Shown here: positions 45,978 to 55,576 of the stretch, piece by piece
Numbering within the stretch: the stretch's first letter is position 1
Layout: each line of letters starts with the position of its first letter
Source: Myxococcales bacterium
GTDB lineage: Bacteria; Myxococcota_A; Polyangia; Polyangiales; JAFGIB01
Length of the DNA: 64,000 nt
Direction: 5' to 3'
Assembly (NCBI GenBank): GCA_029880325.1
Contig: JAOUOP010000011.1
Span: 1-64,000, forward strand
Notes under the pieces: model-generated
The model's database searches: none
Told to the model about the DNA's origin: nothing
The model's input: the letters and a program-made list of their open reading frames with translations, nothing else
Program-made: the position numbers and the translations under genes

Positions 45978-47372
45978 GTGACCAGGGCGTCCGCGCGCGG
46001 ACCGGGGTCGGCGTTGGCGGGTTGCGCGATGGTCGCATTGCTGGCGCTGCCGGGCCCAGCGCTGGCGCAGGCGCCGCAAGCGCCACAGCCGGACTCGCCC
46101 GCGCCGGTCGTGGTCGAGGAAGCTGCCCAGGGGCCCAGCGCTGAGGCTGAGCCGGAGCCCGAAGAGTCGCAGCCCGCAAAGTCCAAATCCGGTGATGAAA
46201 GCGGGGACGTTGGCCCGCAGCCGATGGCGCCCGGCGCCGAGGTCGCGCCCGCGCTCCCCGCGCCCGCTTCCGAAGCTGCCACCGGGGTCCAGGCTGCGCC
46301 GCCGGCCGACGAGGTTTCGATCGAGGCTGCGCCCGAGCCCACATCCGAAGCCGCCGCCGCCGCGCCCCCGCCTGCGGTGTCGCAGCAGGGCGCCGAGGGG
46401 GCTGAGCAGGCGGGCGCAGCGCAGGGCGAAGAAGAGGCCGCCGCCTGGCAGCAGAACCTGACGCCGCCGGCTGCACCCTTTTCACTGTTGCTCTACGCCG
46501 AAACGGCGTTGGGCCAGGGCACCTTCGTGGCCGACGAAAACGCGCGCAATCCCCTGGTGGCCTGGAGCACGAGCGTGCTGCCGGGCTACCGGCCCACGCC
46601 GCGCTGGGCCTTCGGGCTGCTGCTTACGGTCTCGCAGGAAATGACCGACTCCGACCTGGATACCGAGCGCCAGCAGCTGCTGCTATCGGACACGCAGCTC
46701 AGGGGGCGCTACGAGGTGACGAAGATCGAGGCCCTGGATCTGCAGGTGGCCGCCGGTCTGCGCTTCTTTCTGCCGACTTCGCTCATCTCCCAGCATCAGA
46801 GTCTGCTGTTCGGCAGCCAGGCACGGCTGAACCTGATCCGAATCTTCGGGCCGGTTTTCGCTACCTACACCGGCGCCTTTCGCAAGAACTTCCATCGCTA
46901 CACCAGCCCCGTGCTCGGCGACGTGCGCGATGCGCCAGCCGCCCCCGTGGCGCCGCGTATCGGTGGCCTCGAGCAGCTGGGAGGCGGCGAGGTGGCCGTG
47001 GCCGGCAACAACGTCTCCTTCGATATCCTCAACCAGGTTTCGGTCGGCTACTCGCCCTTCGACGAGTTGACGCTGGGCCTTTCCTACGCGCTGGCCAATC
47101 GTTTTACCTACCGCAGTGTTCCCGACGACGCGCGAACCAGCCCCTACGCCGAGCCCGGGCGCGGTCAACGCGATCTGCAGATAGGCAGCGTCTCGGCCAG
47201 CTGGACCTTCAGCCGCCGCTTCGTGCTGGCGCTGGCGATGACCACCACCGGGCCCATCAAACAGGCCGACAACGACGGCCTGCGCTTTCCCTTCTACGAC
47301 TTCTATTCGACCGCCGAAAACCTCACGACCTTTGCCCTGAGCTTCACCTACAGGGAATTGTTTGGAGAGTAG
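45978..47372 (+). CDS. Outer-membrane beta-barrel protein candidate
   Basis: The 464-residue protein has a signal peptide (VTRASARGPGSALAGCAMVALLALPGPALAQA) and a Pro/Ala/Glu-rich linker of about 120 residues. The C-terminal half has alternating strands such as PRWAFGLLLTVSQEMT and FTTFALSFTYRELF-like ends. It is predicted to be an outer-membrane barrel with a disordered periplasmic N-terminus. GTG 45978 is preferred because GGAG lies 9 bases upstream and the signal peptide begins there; ATG 45930 has no such site. The metalloprotease starts three bases after its stop. Confidence 0.65.
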   Translation: MTRASARGPGSALAGCAMVALLALPGPALAQAPQAPQPDSPAPVVVEEAAQGPSAEAEPEPEESQPAKSKSGDESGDVGPQPMAPGAEVAPALPAPASEAATGVQAAPPADEVSIEAAPEPTSEAAAAAPPPAVSQQGAEGAEQAGAAQGEEEAAAWQQNLTPPAAPFSLLLYAETALGQGTFVADENARNPLVAWSTSVLPGYRPTPRWAFGLLLTVSQEMTDSDLDTERQQLLLSDTQLRGRYEVTKIEALDLQVAAGLRFFLPTSLISQHQSLLFGSQARLNLIRIFGPVFATYTGAFRKNFHRYTSPVLGDVRDAPAAPVAPRIGGLEQLGGGEVAVAGNNVSFDILNQVSVGYSPFDELTLGLSYALANRFTYRSVPDDARTSPYAEPGRGQRDLQIGSVSASWTFSRRFVLALAMTTTGPIKQADNDGLRFPFYDFYSTAENLTTFALSFTYRELFGE

Positions 47373-47375
47373 ACC

Positions 47376-50300
47376 ATGCTGCCGACCCATCTGCGCCGCC
47401 GCGCGCTCTTGCTCCTTGCGGGGCTGGCCCTTGCCGCTTGTGCCGAGGAGGTGGGCGATATCGATCGCACGCAGCCCAATCTCTTCGAGAAGTCGATGTT
47501 CACCGAGCACAGCTGGTATGTGCGCCAGACGGTCATCGACGTGCCGCCGACCAGCGCCCTGAGCTTCGTCGGCGAAACCGGTGAGATGGAGATGATCCGC
47601 TGGGAGATCCAGCAGGACTACATCGTGGGCTACCGCGCCTACGAAAAGGTTCCCGGCAGCGAGAGCAACGCCGACCACGACGCGGCCCGGGTGGGCGAGC
47701 AGCCGGTGGCCGAAGGGCTCGGCGAAGGGCGCGATCCCGAGGTCTTCAAGGGCAATCCCATCGTGGCCTATCCGATCGAGGCTCACGTGGACGTGATCCG
47801 TGACTACAACCCGCGCACCGGCGAGCAGACCAATGTGATCGTCGAAAACCAGGCCGACAGGCCCTGGCACGAGCGCGCCTTCATCCGCGTCGACTGGTCG
47901 TCGAACCTGGTCGGTCACTTCATGTTCCTGACCAGCACCAACGCCATCACCTCGACCAACAGCGGCTATGTCGAAGAAAACGAGGGCGGCGCCGACGCCT
48001 TCTACACCCACCTCGACGACGAGGGCGTGGCCGACTACTTCGACTTCACCGAGCGGCTCTTTGTAGAGCCCACCGAAAACGGCTGCATTCTCTTCTTGAA
48101 CAACCGCATCGGCGACTGCGCATCGGCCGAGGTCAAGGTGCGCACCAGCTTCCTGCGCGTCGACACCGAGCGCGAGCAGGACTATGTGGCGTTGCGCTAC
48201 GACGACGTGCGGCAGGGCGAGTTCGGCTATTTTCGTACCGAGCGGCCGAGCTACGACCGGCGCCGCGGTGTGACCTGGACTGGCGTCAGCTACATGGTCA
48301 ACCGCCATGACCTGTGGCAGGACAGCCGCGACGGGGACGGCAACGTCCGCGACTATGCCGAGCGCAAGCTGCAACCGGTGACCTACATGCTATCGCCGGG
48401 CTACCCCGAGGAGCTGCGCGAGCTGACCGACGACATCGCCGCCGAGTGGGATGTCACGCTCAAGACCACCATGGCCGAGCTGCGCGGTCAGAGCATCGAA
48501 GCGCTCGAGGCCGACCTCGAGGATCAAACCGGCGCCAGTTGCATGTTCTGCCTCGACGACAACGAAGACGGTGAAGCCCGCATCGGTGACCTGCGCTACA
48601 ACTTCCTCTACTGGGTGGACGCGCCCCAGCTGTCGGGGCCGCTGGGCTATGGGCCGTCGTCGGCCAATCCCGAGACCGGCCGCATCGTCGCCGGCATGGC
48701 CTACGTCTACGGCGCTGGCGTCGACAGCCAGGCCCAGTACGCCAAGGATGTGGTCGACCTGATCAACGGCGACTACGACGCCCAGGACTTTCTCGAGGCC
48801 GACTTCGTGCGCGACGAGGTGTTCGAGCGAAAGCCAAGGGTCGCCCTCGAGGCGCTCAATGGCCTCAAGGACCTGCCCATGGCTGAAGCGCGCGAAGCCC
48901 TGCTCAGCGCCGGCCATCGTGCGCGCATCGAAGCCCTGAAGGCCGAGGGATTGCCCTCGGCTCGTCCCGGCTACGATCGCCAACAGCTCTCGCGCATCCA
49001 GGGTTCCCCGCTGCAGAGCCTGCTCGTCAACGACGAGATGATCCTGGCCCAGGGCGGCGGCGTCTACCAGCCCGGCGATGTGCTGCCCGAGGAGTTCCTG
49101 CAATCGCTGGCCCCGTGGAATTGGAATACGGTCGAGGCCCGGCGTGGCAGCGACGAAAAGCGCCTGAAGGCGGCCCGCAACAACCTGTGGTTGGCCGAAC
49201 TCGACGACCCCGCCATCGTCGGCCTGGCCAAGGATGCCAAGGACAAGGGGCTCGAGGGCGACGAACTATGGCAGCACCTGCGCGAGCGTATCTACTTCGG
49301 CGTCGCGCTGCACGAGATCGGCCATACCGTGGGCCTGCGCCACAACTTCGGCAGCAGCGCCGATGCCCTCAATTACCACGAGCAGTACTGGGAGCTGCGC
49401 GAGCCGACGCTGGTGGAAAATCCCGAGACCCTGCAGGACGTGCTGGAGATGGCCTGCGAGGTCAGCTCTATCCGCAATGCCGAGGCCTGCGAAGCCCAGC
49501 TCGAGGGGCGCATGCGTGAGTACCAGTACTCCTCGATCATGGACTACGGGGCCAAGTTCAACTCCGACATCCACGGTCTGGGGCGCTACGACATGGCCGC
49601 GGTGGCCGCCGGCTACGGCGACCTCATCGAAGTCTTCGACAACAGCGTCACCGACGACATGCTCGCCGGGAACCGCGACCTTTTGGTGGAGCTTGCCGAC
49701 ATCCGTACGCCCGTCGTGGGCAGCCTGCCCGAAGTGATCCACTACACGGAGCTGCCAAGACTGCTGGGCGGCATCCAGAACCTCGGGCGCCGGCACCTGA
49801 TGCCTCGCGCCGAGTACAACGACAGCCGCGAGGAAGAGGGCGGTCCTGTGCGCGTGCCCTACCTGGCCTGCTACGACGAGTATGTGGACTCGACGCCGGT
49901 CTGCCACCGCTGGGATCAGGGCGCCGACGCCTACGAAATCACGATGGACTACATCAACTCCTATCGCGAGTACTTCCCGCTGGTGAACTTCCAGCGCGAT
50001 CGGGTGGGCTTCAATCCGGGGGCGGTGGGCGACCGCGTCTTCAGCCGCTACTTCTATCCGATCACCAATATGTATCAGCACTGGCTCTTCGACCTGATCC
50101 GCGGGCGCACGGGCGACCTGCGCGCGACCTACGATCAGATTGGCGCCCTGCGCGGCTTCAGCCTGCTGTGGGAGGTGATGGCGACGCCGCGCTACGGCAG
50201 CTACGTGCAGGATGGCGATGCCTACCGCTGGTTCTCCTACTCGAAGCAGGACATCGCCTCGCTCTACCTGCAGCCGGGCGTAGGGCGCCGCGAATACAGT

Positions 50301-51020
50301 CGCTACGACGTCTCTGGCGGCTACAACGTGTTCCAGCGCATTCTGGAGTCTGGCTACTTCTACGAGCAGATGGCGGCCCTGAGCGCCCTGACCTCCAACG
50401 ACGCCAGCATCATCGGCGTGGCTGCCGATGTGGACGCCGACCAACTCGCCTACTCGATCCCCTACTACCTGGTTTTCCAGGAAGAGATCGACCACCTGCT
50501 GACCTCCATGGTCACCCGCGACGCCGCCGCCTACGCCCCGCGCATCTCCGGCGGGCAGCTGATTCACAAGGACCTCTACCTGGAGGCCGTCGGTGGCATC
50601 GAAGAACCCGAGGGCTACCTCGAGGTCAGCTCCTCCTGGAGCACGCGCATCAACACCATGGTCTACGCCATGGCGCTGCTGCAGAGTAACTTCGACCTCA
50701 GCTTTTTGCAGAAGGGGCAGATCGCGCTGGCCGGCGAAAGCGAGACCATCGAAGTGGGTGCTGGCTTCGAGGAAGTGCGCCTCGAGGACCCGGTTTCGGG
50801 TCGCATCTACGTGGCCTATTACGATCCCGCCCAGAGCATGGATCGCTTCCTCGGCGCCAAGATGCTCTCCCAGCTGCAGCCCCTGGTCGAGCGCATCGGT
50901 GAACTCGAAGATCCCGACAGCGACGAGGCCATCTCCCTGCGCTCCACCCTCAGCAGTCGCATCGGCGACGTGGAGCTGTTGCGCAGCGTCTACTCGTTCT
51001 ACCAGTACGTGTACTACTGA
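47376..51020 (+). CDS. Large zinc metalloprotease lipoprotein (metzincin-like)
   Basis: The 1214-residue lipoprotein (lipobox LALAAC-AEE) has the extended zinc motif HEIGHTVGLRH (His646, Glu647, His650, His656) and a Met-turn SIMDYG (Met722), both as in metzincins. The HNF after the last His recalls the DUF4953/DUF5117 group of bacterial metalloproteases. The N-terminal 350 residues and the C-terminal 400 residues match nothing I recognise. It is predicted to be on the cell surface. It follows the barrel gene by three bases with a GGAGAG site inside that gene's end. Confidence 0.82.
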   Translation: MLPTHLRRRALLLLAGLALAACAEEVGDIDRTQPNLFEKSMFTEHSWYVRQTVIDVPPTSALSFVGETGEMEMIRWEIQQDYIVGYRAYEKVPGSESNADHDAARVGEQPVAEGLGEGRDPEVFKGNPIVAYPIEAHVDVIRDYNPRTGEQTNVIVENQADRPWHERAFIRVDWSSNLVGHFMFLTSTNAITSTNSGYVEENEGGADAFYTHLDDEGVADYFDFTERLFVEPTENGCILFLNNRIGDCASAEVKVRTSFLRVDTEREQDYVALRYDDVRQGEFGYFRTERPSYDRRRGVTWTGVSYMVNRHDLWQDSRDGDGNVRDYAERKLQPVTYMLSPGYPEELRELTDDIAAEWDVTLKTTMAELRGQSIEALEADLEDQTGASCMFCLDDNEDGEARIGDLRYNFLYWVDAPQLSGPLGYGPSSANPETGRIVAGMAYVYGAGVDSQAQYAKDVVDLINGDYDAQDFLEADFVRDEVFERKPRVALEALNGLKDLPMAEAREALLSAGHRARIEALKAEGLPSARPGYDRQQLSRIQGSPLQSLLVNDEMILAQGGGVYQPGDVLPEEFLQSLAPWNWNTVEARRGSDEKRLKAARNNLWLAELDDPAIVGLAKDAKDKGLEGDELWQHLRERIYFGVALHEIGHTVGLRHNFGSSADALNYHEQYWELREPTLVENPETLQDVLEMACEVSSIRNAEACEAQLEGRMREYQYSSIMDYGAKFNSDIHGLGRYDMAAVAAGYGDLIEVFDNSVTDDMLAGNRDLLVELADIRTPVVGSLPEVIHYTELPRLLGGIQNLGRRHLMPRAEYNDSREEEGGPVRVPYLACYDEYVDSTPVCHRWDQGADAYEITMDYINSYREYFPLVNFQRDRVGFNPGAVGDRVFSRYFYPITNMYQHWLFDLIRGRTGDLRATYDQIGALRGFSLLWEVMATPRYGSYVQDGDAYRWFSYSKQDIASLYLQPGVGRREYSRYDVSGGYNVFQRILESGYFYEQMAALSALTSNDASIIGVAADVDADQLAYSIPYYLVFQEEIDHLLTSMVTRDAAAYAPRISGGQLIHKDLYLEAVGGIEEPEGYLEVSSSWSTRINTMVYAMALLQSNFDLSFLQKGQIALAGESETIEVGAGFEEVRLEDPVSGRIYVAYYDPAQSMDRFLGAKMLSQLQPLVERIGELEDPDSDEAISLRSTLSSRIGDVELLRSVYSFYQYVYY

Positions 51021-51049
51021 CCTTCGCGTGTCGCGTCTTGTAGCCGAAA

Positions 51050-51071
51050 GCCGCGGCCGGGCGACCGCGGC
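51050..51071. terminator. Hairpin between convergent genes
   Basis: GCCGCGG (51050-51056) pairs with CCGCGGC (51065-51071) in the 95-bp gap between the metalloprotease and the convergent gene. On the minus strand it is followed by TTTC. It may serve both directions. Confidence 0.45.
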
Positions 51072-51115
51072 CGCCAGTGCATAGCCGATGGCTCACGCCT
51101 TCAAGTGACGCCCCG

Positions 51116-52702
51116 CTACATGCGCCACTCGGCGCCCAGACCCACCATGGGGCCGGCGTAGTCGAGGCCAGCGGGGCAGTCGAAGTCCTGGCACCGCGGA
51201 GGATCCTCGAAGACGTGCACACCGCCGATGGTGGCTTCCAGAAAGAGCGTGTCGGGGCCGCCGTTGCCGCGCAGGAGTGTGCGCACGCCGATCTCGCCGA
51301 AGCCCACTCCGAGCGTGCCGCCGCTACCGGTCATGCGCAGCCAGGTTCCGCGGCTGATCGGGAGCTGACCCGAGATGCGAATCGCCGACCAGTCGAATTC
51401 GCTGCGGAAAAGCGTGACGTGGTTCCAGGCCTCCAGGTGCAGGCCGTCTCGGGCGCCCACGCGCAGGCGTTGGATGATGCTGGTGCCACTGCCCGGCTCG
51501 CTGCCCAGGCGCACGTCATGGACGGTCTGACCGCCCAGGCCCAGGCCCACTTCGAACATGTGCACATCGTAACCACCGGTGATGATGGCCGCCATGGGGG
51601 CGCTGCCGCCGTCACCCGCTGTGGCCAGGGCCAGCGGCTGGATGGCGGCTTCGATGTGGTAGCTGTCTTCACTGCGAAAGCCGGCGCGGGCATCGAGCAG
51701 CACTCCGCCTCCGAGCTCGTCCATGATCAAAAAGGGCCGTACGAGCGCCGCCAGTTCCCAGATGCCGGCGGCGCGGTGGGGCGAGATGCGCGAGGCGCTC
51801 AGCGGCCGCTCGGTGACGCGCACCGCTTGGCCCAGCTGCCCCGCTTCATTCAGGCCCAGCTCGACGCGGCCGCGGTTGGGGCTGAGATCGACCACGCGTC
51901 CCACCGTCTGCTCGCGCTCGACGCCCCCGGCTAGCGAGCTGCCGTCGAAGCTGGTTTCGCTGCCGAGCAGGGCGACGCGTTCGCCCTCTCCCAGGCCGTC
52001 CTTGTAGCCCAGGTCGATGTCGACGTAGCCAGGGCCGACGGCGATTACCTTGCCCCTGTCACGCCGGCGCGCGGGTGCTGGCGGCGCAACGGCCGGGGGC
52101 AGTGCCGGGCGCCGCGGTGGTGTCGCGGCGCCCGGTGGCGCCGGCGGCACAGCTTGCAGCGGCGGGGGACCCATCACCGGTGGAGTCGCCGCGGCCGGCG
52201 GTGGCTGGGCCGTCATCACATCGCCCACGGGCACTGCCTGCAGGCGCTGGACCTCGACCCAGAGTTTGTCGCCGTGGGTGAAAAAGCCCACCGCGCTGCC
52301 GCCCAGGTCGCTGGTATCCAGCACCGCGAAGCCGCCGTCGCGCGTGGCCTCCACCGTCCACAGGCCGGCGTTGCCGCAAGCCACCCGGTAGCGCACGCCC
52401 TGTTGCTGGATGGCGAGCACCGAGCAGCGGCGTCCCTGGGAATCGCTGCGTTGGGCCAGGAATCTGCGCAGGGCGGCGTGGCCATTGGGCGCCAGCGCCA
52501 CGCGCGCTGGCGGTGGCCGCCCGGGCGTCGGTGGGCCCGTGCGGGGCGCGGTCGGGGGGGAAGCCGCAGGCTGCGAGTGCTGCGGCGTGGCTTGGGTTGG
52601 AGTTGGGGCCAGTGGGGGCTGCTGCGCCTTCGTCGGCAGGCTAAGCGCGCAGGCGAGCGTCGCGCACAGCAGCGGCCAGGACCCCCGGAAGCCTTCGGGC
52701 AT
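51116..52702 (-). CDS. Secreted Pro-rich protein with a beta-rich C-terminus
   Basis: The 528-residue protein has a signal peptide (MPEGFRGSWPLLCATLACALSLPTKA), two Pro/Ala-rich linkers and two folded parts. The first (about residues 75-170) contains YRVACGNAGLWTVEATRDGG. The second starts near RGKVIAVGPGYVDIDLGYKDGLGEGERVAL, a segment like those that measure hairpin or FlgT/OM-assembly domains, and runs into a repetitive beta-strand region ending WRM. It may sit in or near the outer membrane. The family is not recognised. Confidence 0.6.
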   Translation of the reverse strand: MPEGFRGSWPLLCATLACALSLPTKAQQPPLAPTPTQATPQHSQPAASPPTAPRTGPPTPGRPPPARVALAPNGHAALRRFLAQRSDSQGRRCSVLAIQQQGVRYRVACGNAGLWTVEATRDGGFAVLDTSDLGGSAVGFFTHGDKLWVEVQRLQAVPVGDVMTAQPPPAAATPPVMGPPPLQAVPPAPPGAATPPRRPALPPAVAPPAPARRRDRGKVIAVGPGYVDIDLGYKDGLGEGERVALLGSETSFDGSSLAGGVEREQTVGRVVDLSPNRGRVELGLNEAGQLGQAVRVTERPLSASRISPHRAAGIWELAALVRPFLIMDELGGGVLLDARAGFRSEDSYHIEAAIQPLALATAGDGGSAPMAAIITGGYDVHMFEVGLGLGGQTVHDVRLGSEPGSGTSIIQRLRVGARDGLHLEAWNHVTLFRSEFDWSAIRISGQLPISRGTWLRMTGSGGTLGVGFGEIGVRTLLRGNGGPDTLFLEATIGGVHVFEDPPRCQDFDCPAGLDYAGPMVGLGAEWRM

Positions 52703-52835
52703 GGCGGGACCCTAGCATGCACGGCCGTGAGCGCGGCAAGGTCCTACGATGGCGAGCCGGCGCTCGCTTTGCGCTGGCGCCATCTCGGCGCTAAGCTAGC
52801 CCGTGCGGATGACCCGAGCGTAAGGGAGGGGTTCG

Positions 52836-54860
52836 ATGAAACGAACGACGGCTTTTTTCGTGGCACTTGTGGTGCTGGCGCTGGCGCTGTTGACGGGCGC
52901 GTGCGACTCGCTGGGCGATGCTCCGCCCCACGTCGATCAACTGTTGGTGATCCCGACCGACGAGCGACCGGCGGTCTCGGCACCCGAAGTGGCCAGGCCG
53001 ATCAGCGGCGGCACGCTGGCGGTGACCGCTGACGGGCGTTTCGCGGTCGCAACCGACCCCGAGCGCGATCGCATCAGCCTGGTGGACCTGCAGACTCGGG
53101 ACGTGCGCGAGATCGCGCTGACTGCCGGCGACGAGCCCGGCCGCGTCGTGGTCGATCCCGAGGGCCGCGCCCACGTTGCCCTGCGCAGCGGCGGCGCCCT
53201 GGTGACGCTCGACGTGGCTGCCGGCGAGGTCCTGGCCCGGCGCGATGTGTGCTCGGCGCCGCGCGGCCTGGCCTACGCCTCGGCCACCGGTCAGCTGCGC
53301 CTCGCCTGCACCGACGGCCAGGTGCTGACCCTGGATCCCAGCGGCGGCGCCGTACTCGAGCGATTGCAGCTCGATGAGGATCTGCGCGACGTCGTACCGC
53401 GCGGCGAGGGCTTCCTGGTCAGCCGCTTCAAGGCGGCCGAGTTCCTGACCGTCGACGCCCAGGGCCAGGTGCAGAAGCGCACCGGCATGCCCAGCGGCTT
53501 GGTAGCTTCGAGTCGCTTCGACCCGGAGACGGGCAGCACGGAGTTCCGCGAGCTGACGTTCGAGCCCGACGTGGCCTGGCGCATGGTGGCCACTGAAGAC
53601 GGTGACGTCGTGGTGCTGCACCAGCAGGGTTCCACCGAGGAGATCGACATCGACCACGATCCCCAAGATCCCAAGGGCATGACGGGCCAGGGCTTTGGGC
53701 CGGTGGTCAGCACTTCGGCCTACGGCGGCTCCTCCGTCGCCGGCTCCGGGCTGCCGGAGTGTGCGGGCATCGTGCGCACCGCCGTCACCCGCATCGACGG
53801 CGAAGGCCGCGGCGCGTCGATGGTGACACTGCCGGGCGTGGTGCTGGCCGTGGACATGGCCATGAGCCCCGATGGCAATCGGGTGGCGGTGGCCCAGGCG
53901 GGCCTGAAGGACCCCGAGGCCAATCGCCCCTTCGTGCTCACCGAGAACGGGCGTTTCGACGAAGACGACCAGCAGTTCGCCGCCTTCGGGCCGCGCGAGG
54001 GCGGCGTACTCATCGCCACGACGGGTTTTGACTTCAGCCAGAGCGAAATTCAGGCAGAGGAATGCCCGCAGCCGCAAAGGCTCGACGTCGGCGCCCCGGC
54101 CACGGCGGTGGCGTTCACCTCCGAGGGCCAGCTGCTGGTGCAGACCCGGGAGCCGGCCCAGCTTTTCGTGGTCGACAATCGCTTCGGCGGCTTCGAGGTC
54201 GGCAGCCCCATCGATCTCGGCGGCCGCAGTGTGGCCGACACCGGCCACGAACTCTTCCACCGCAATTCCGGTGGCGGCATCGCCTGCGCTTCCTGTCACG
54301 CCGAGGGCGGCGACGACGGCCGCACCTGGCGCTTCACGCGCATCGGCGAGCGCCGCACCCAGGCGATCCACGTGGGTCTCGAGGGCACCGCGCCCTTCCA
54401 CTGGGACGGCGACATGAGCGATCTGTCGATGCTCATGGAAGAGGTCTTCGTCGGCCGCATGGGTGGCGTTCCCCAGTCGCCGGAGCGGCTCGACACGCTT
54501 TCCGAGTGGCTCTTCGCCCAGCGCCCGCCGCCGGCGATGGTGGCCGCCGACGATCCGGCTGCGATGAACGGCAAGCGCATCTTCGAGTCCGAGGAAGTGG
54601 GCTGCGCAAGCTGCCATGCCGGCGCCGCCCTGACCGACGCCGAGAGCTACTTCGTGGGAACCACCGCGGGCGAGCATCCGCTGCAGGTGCCCTCGCTGCG
54701 CGGCATCGCCTACCGCGCGCCCTTCATCCACGACGGCTGCGCCGAGACCCTGCACGATCGCTTCGACCCGGCCTGCGGCGGCGGCGACCTGCATGGCAAG
54801 ACCTCGCACCTGCAGCCCGAAGAGATCGACGACCTGGTGGCCTACCTGAAGTCGCTGTAA
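52836..54860 (+). CDS. Beta-propeller di-heme cytochrome c lipoprotein
   Basis: The 674-residue lipoprotein (lipobox LLTGAC-DS) has an N-terminal propeller-like region (GTLAVTADGRFAVATDPERDRISLVDL) and a C-terminal part with two CASCH heme-attachment motifs (residues 484-488 and 590-594). The layout recalls MauG/di-heme cytochrome c peroxidase-type proteins. The conserved phrases FHRNSGGGIACASCHAEGG and VPSLRGIAYRAPFIHDG support this. The substrate is unknown. A GGGAGGGG site lies about 7 bases upstream of ATG 52836. Its 3' end overlaps the convergent kinase gene by 19 bp. Confidence 0.8.
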   Translation: MKRTTAFFVALVVLALALLTGACDSLGDAPPHVDQLLVIPTDERPAVSAPEVARPISGGTLAVTADGRFAVATDPERDRISLVDLQTRDVREIALTAGDEPGRVVVDPEGRAHVALRSGGALVTLDVAAGEVLARRDVCSAPRGLAYASATGQLRLACTDGQVLTLDPSGGAVLERLQLDEDLRDVVPRGEGFLVSRFKAAEFLTVDAQGQVQKRTGMPSGLVASSRFDPETGSTEFRELTFEPDVAWRMVATEDGDVVVLHQQGSTEEIDIDHDPQDPKGMTGQGFGPVVSTSAYGGSSVAGSGLPECAGIVRTAVTRIDGEGRGASMVTLPGVVLAVDMAMSPDGNRVAVAQAGLKDPEANRPFVLTENGRFDEDDQQFAAFGPREGGVLIATTGFDFSQSEIQAEECPQPQRLDVGAPATAVAFTSEGQLLVQTREPAQLFVVDNRFGGFEVGSPIDLGGRSVADTGHELFHRNSGGGIACASCHAEGGDDGRTWRFTRIGERRTQAIHVGLEGTAPFHWDGDMSDLSMLMEEVFVGRMGGVPQSPERLDTLSEWLFAQRPPPAMVAADDPAAMNGKRIFESEEVGCASCHAGAALTDAESYFVGTTAGEHPLQVPSLRGIAYRAPFIHDGCAETLHDRFDPACGGGDLHGKTSHLQPEEIDDLVAYLKSL

Positions 54861-55576
54861 TCGGCGGGTGGGCGCGGCTCCTCGAGTCCGACAGCCGGCT
54901 CGCCCAGTGAAAAACGCAGCTCGAACACCGCGCCCGTGCTGTCGCTAGCGCCCTGAAGCTGGCCGTCGAGCTGGCCCGCCAGGGCGTTGCAGATCTGGGC
55001 TCCCAGGGTTTGTGCCTGCTTCCAGCAGAGCCCGGAGGGCAGTCCCGGGCCGTCATCGGCCACCCGCAGCAGCCAGCGTCCGTCCGGCTCTGGGCGCAGG
55101 GTGATGGTCAGGCAGCCGCGTCCGCTCGGTGTGAAAGCGTGGCGGTAGGCGTTGTCGACCAGCTCCCCCAGGATCAGGCCGAGGGGCACGGCCGTATCGA
55201 TGCCGATGCGCAGCGGTGCGACCTCGAGTTCCAGGTCCATCGTGGTGTCGCTCTGGATCTGGTAGCAGATCGAGCACAGTTGCCGGATGTGGGCAGCGAG
55301 TCCGAGTTCGTCCAGGGTGGCACGTCCGCCGAATCGATCGCAGATCAGGGCGATGGCGCGCACGCGCTCCCGGTAGCGCTCGAGCGTCGGTCGGTGCTCC
55401 GGCGGCAGCAGCCCCAGGTGGAGGCTCAGCAGGCTGGCTACGACCTGCAGATTGTTGTTGATGCGATGGTGCAGCTCGGCGGCCACGGCATCGCTGCTGA
55501 GCAGGGATTGTCCGTGACCGCTCTGGAGTCCGGTCGCGGTCGTCGGAGATTCCGGGGGCATGGCCTTTTGCTGCAT
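54842..55576 (-). CDS. Sensor-less histidine kinase (HisKA_2 type)
   Basis: The 244-residue protein has the HisKA_2 dimerisation box ELHHRINNNLQVVASLLSLH with His37 as the likely phosphorylation site, and an ATPase domain (LGELVDNAYRHAF and VADDGPGLP). There is no membrane helix, PAS or GAF domain, so it is cytosolic and must receive its signal from a partner. No response regulator gene is nearby. Its stop lies inside the end of the convergent cytochrome gene. Confidence 0.85.
   Translation of the reverse strand: MQQKAMPPESPTTATGLQSGHGQSLLSSDAVAAELHHRINNNLQVVASLLSLHLGLLPPEHRPTLERYRERVRAIALICDRFGGRATLDELGLAAHIRQLCSICYQIQSDTTMDLELEVAPLRIGIDTAVPLGLILGELVDNAYRHAFTPSGRGCLTITLRPEPDGRWLLRVADDGPGLPSGLCWKQAQTLGAQICNALAGQLDGQLQGASDSTGAVFELRFSLGEPAVGLEEPRPPADYSDFR

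Noticed and set aside
44494..46485. Open frame of 663 codons on the minus strand
   Set aside because: It covers the VWA and barrel genes in antisense, has an Arg/Pro/Ala-rich start and no motif.
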